DNA of 64,000 nucleotides from Pachypanchax playfairii. Lineage: Eukaryota; Chordata; Actinopteri; Cyprinodontiformes; Aplocheilidae. The translations under genes and the position numbers were made by a program. The stretch lies in assembly GCA_006937955.1 (NCBI GenBank), contig SSNP01000014.1, positions 1,777,191 to 1,841,190 on the forward strand, in the 5' to 3' direction. The notes beneath the pieces are model-generated. The model did no database searches, was not told the DNA's origin, and saw only the letters and a list, made by a program, of their open reading frames with translations. Positions 60,650 to 64,000 of the stretch are shown here, in pieces (within the stretch, counting starts at the first letter, position 1; every line of letters starts with the position of its first letter).

Positions 60650-63600
60650 ACCTTCCTGATTTTTACTATTTTTTATTCCTGGTTCAAGATTAAAAATGTT
60701 AATTTCACAAATTTAAAAATTGCTTTATGATATTCAGTAAATTAATTCAGGAACCAACTGTTATAATTAGAAAGGCGCCTTAAAGATCTGATTTACTTAT
60801 TTATTAAGATGTAAACCACATTCATACTTTAGAAGTTGACACAATAGCATAGCTGCATTTCTTTCACTTTTTTCATTCTAAAACAGATAATCTGTTGATT
60901 TTTGTCTTGAAAATCCTTCTTTGTGCATTTGTTTTTGCCAAAACAAGGAAAACAATACACAAAAGAATGTTTTTAGTTTTCCAACAATTAGGTGAGAAGG
61001 TCAGTGGAGCAAATACAACTAAAGAAATCGTTGTATGGTTTGATCTTTTTCACAACTTTTGCCCTTTTTTTAAAACTAATTTTGTGCTCATTGTGTGCCA
61101 AAAAGAATCTTCAAGCTTTAAAAAGGGGGGGGAAAGTTCTGCTCTGTCTGTAGGTTGAAACCGAAAATGGGAAAATCCGTTGCTTGAGTGAAGATATAGT
61201 TATTTATATGTATGTTATTTTTGAAGAAAATTAACAATAATTTAACATCTTACAAAAGATCATTTTAAACTTCTGTTTTTTTTTTCACTTTCCCTTCACT
61301 TGTTTTTTCCCTGAACGTCACAAAAAAAGTAGAACTTAAAAGACTGACCAGTAAAAAAGTTTCCGGACTTCTGAGTGAACTTCAAATGACGCCCCTTTCT
61401 CTGATTTCAAGACGCCGTCTAATCGACCACGAAGCACCTGAGAACAAATGTGCCAGTCAAACAGAGCAAAGTGGTCAAACAGAGAGTTTCTGTGCCCCGC
61501 GTCACATCAGCCAACTCAGAGCCTGCAGGCAGGAAGCTACTGTTGACTGGAAGACATCAAGAAAAACGCACCTTTAAAAGCACACACACCTATTCATGAC
61601 TACACACACACACACACACAGGTGGATAAAATCTTCCAGGTATCAGATCCTGCCCTGAAGGCGAGAGCTGAGCTGCAGAAGTTCATGGAGTCAAACACAC
61701 TGTTGAGAAACACCTCAAATAGATGGATTGATTTTATAGATTTATATTTAACCCTCCACAGATGAAAGGTCATGAAAATAGTCCAAGATAAGAATTATAA
61801 TCTGAGGATTCACGTGCAAGTGAAAAGATTAGATGACATCAAACAGATCAGAGCTCAAACATTAACCCACGAAGCTCGGATTTTTAGATCCCGTCTAGTT
61901 TGTTCGTCCTAAAAGCCTCAGAACGTAGTCTGAGGTTGAAATGTGTGTGTGTGTGTTTGTGTGTGTGTGAAAAGGGCAAAAAGAGGTCATGCATTGAAAT
62001 GCCCTTAAGCAAGGCAGTTAGCTCAACTCCTCTCAAAAAGACTCTTTAACTTGCAAAAGGCAACTTCAGTTTAAAAGGAATGTGATTAAAGGAAAAAACA
62101 TGAAAATGTCTGATTGAGTTTAAATGAAAAAATGATTAAATATCTGGTTGAGGTCAAAGTTCAGGGAATAAGAAGTGGTGTTCGTTTCTTCTGAAGAGGC
62201 AAGCTGAGGAAAAAACAAAACTCCTGAAAAAAAAACACTGAGAAATTTCAAGGACCCTGGACAGTGAAAGACTCTTCACAACGGTCAGGAGGAAAGGGTG
62301 AAGACGGGAGAAGGGAGGTGTGGAAACCCAGAACCAGACTTTCAAATCAAGCGTTCCTGCAGATAAAAGAGGAAAAGTAACAAATAGAGCGTGCAGCCGC
62401 TAAGAGGAGGAGGACTGAGGGCAAAACTCTCCAACAGATCTGATGTTAGCTGATATTTATCCACGTTTCTGGTGATAACAGACATCTTAGGACTTAAGTG
62501 ATCACAATGAAAGAAAAGTGGGAAAAACAAAGAGAAAAATCAACAATCTGTTTTAGAGCCTCTAATGATCACAACTCTTGGCTTTTTCATTACCCAGCCA
62601 GGCCTGACTGAGTGGCACAGCAATCCAGAATGGAGTAACGCTGATGGACCAAAAATAAAAAAAGGCCAGCTCCTTGGAAAAGACGCCCTCTGATCCTAGC
62701 AGCTAGCGCAGCCCCCGCTGCTCTGGCTGGTCATTATTGTTGGCGGAGAGGAGGCGAGCGATGGCACTCCAAAGAAACCAGACCACCACGGCTGCTGGAA
62801 GTCACGCTCCACAGGTCATGTGAGGGGAGCTTTTACTTCAGAGCTCCTCTGTGACGCCAGAAACCTCAACACTGACTGTAGCCTGCAAGGTATTTTAACA
62901 AGAAAAGCTAATAGTGAATTTTTGATGCCACATTTAGTCACAAGTTTAACAGCATGTAGCTAAAACCTGCAGCCTCATCCTCATCTGCAGAACTGGATTT
63001 TATCTTAATTAGGTGTTTCTATCAGTAAATATATTCACAATTCTGATTAAATGTCCTCCGTCTGTCTTCAGATCCAGTTCAGACACCAGATCTGAACTGT
63101 GTGTTTCTGTTTGTCCCAGTTTATTATTCCTGATTTTGTTCACTGATCTGAAAGTTAATGTTGAGGGTTTAAGCCAAAATATGACCCATAAACACTGAAC
63201 ACTTATAACATGAGCCTTTTATTATAAAATGATCTAAATTCCACATGGTTCTGTTCAGTTTTCTTTAAAGCGAGTTATTAAAACTTAATTTCACACTTGA
63301 TATGAAGATTTTACTCATAATTCTAGTAAAATAATCACAAATATACGTCTGTAATAGTTTCAGAACAAACCAAATTTTATTTGATTTTCCGTGAGATGCA
63401 AAAACGTTTTGATATTTTAAATAAAACTAGAGCAAACAAATGTCACAAGTTACAAAATCATGAATCCAAATTGTTTTGAATTATTGGAAAAATAATGATT
63501 TTTTTTATATTTAGTTGTAATATTGTTAAATGAGGTTGTTAATGTTTTAAAGAAACAGGAGATGAGCAGGGAATGTTGTTCATTTTAGATTAGAATCCTT

Positions 63601-64000
63601 CATTTGAACCAAATATTTAGAGGAAATGCTCCGTTTATACATGCTCAAAGGCAGAAAATCCTCTTTTTTGTACACAAAATTAAAAATAGCAAAAGTGCAA
63701 ATACTGGAAATTTAACTGTGTCCACGTTCTATCAGAGATGTGCTGTTCTACAGCGCCCTCGTGTGGCTGATACTTTACAAGCACATTGTGGCCTGATGTT
63801 CTGCTAATGCTGGAACTGCAGCACTAAAAGTACAAAACATATCAAATAAAACGTAATTGTTCCAGCAAAACTAAATAAATTATGTCCAAACATTTTAGAC
63901 CAATGCACAAATAGGTCATGGTCTCACCTCCAACTAGTTTGGGAGGTTTTATTTATGTAAAAGTGCACAAAATACTATAAAAGCTTCCTGAGACGGATTT
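60650..64000. other. Gene-free right flank
   Basis: No coding exon recognised. Contains (CA)n at about 61597-61621, (GT)n near 61943-61968, and a complex block at 62590-62800 (TCATTACCCAGCCAGGCCTG, GGTCATTATTGTTGGCGGAG) that could be a conserved element. The rest is AT-rich. Confidence 0.5.

Overview
This is vertebrate nuclear DNA, almost certainly from a ray-finned fish. It is AT-rich, has intron-containing genes with GT/AG junctions, and carries repeat types seen across teleost genomes. I resolved six protein-coding genes to exon level. Every reading frame closes across its splice junctions. No bacterial-type operons, CRISPR arrays, complete tRNA/rRNA genes or viral genes were seen.

Layout. 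1-11,660: gene-free flank with non-coding blocks that look non-random (980-1290, 5170-5420, 7230-7480) and old DNA-transposon copies. 11,674-12,234 (-): a small type I membrane protein I do not recognise. 13,975-16,500 (-): mtfp1, mitochondrial fission process protein 1. 17,403-20,826 (+): lman2l, an ER L-type lectin, divergent from mtfp1 with about 0.9 kb between start codons. 27,548-30,473 (-): wbp1, a WW-domain-binding membrane protein. 31,287-33,688 (+): an ARL3-type small GTPase, divergent from wbp1 with about 0.8 kb between start codons. 34,000-47,600: gene-free DNA upstream of pax8, with a 1.2-kb ATGAC-type minisatellite and candidate non-coding elements. About 47,690-57,760 (+): pax8, with a non-coding first exon, a 19-base first coding stretch and ten further coding exons. 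57,800-64,000: gene-free flank.

How the genes relate. These are independent eukaryotic genes, not a pathway. The neighbourhood is still informative. WBP1-family, ARL3-family and PAX2/5/8-family genes sit together here, as WBP1L, ARL3 and PAX2 do on human 10q24. The window may therefore hold an ancient duplicate block that kept an extra ARL3 copy. The ARL3-like promoter carries a perfect RFX X-box (31,189-31,202), which fits a ciliary gene. I found no wholly new multi-gene system. The most notable items are the unrecognised small membrane gene, the X-box, the ohnologue block, the tiny pax8 start exon with a uORF, and a non-repetitive block near 1 kb with a perfect pol III B-box.
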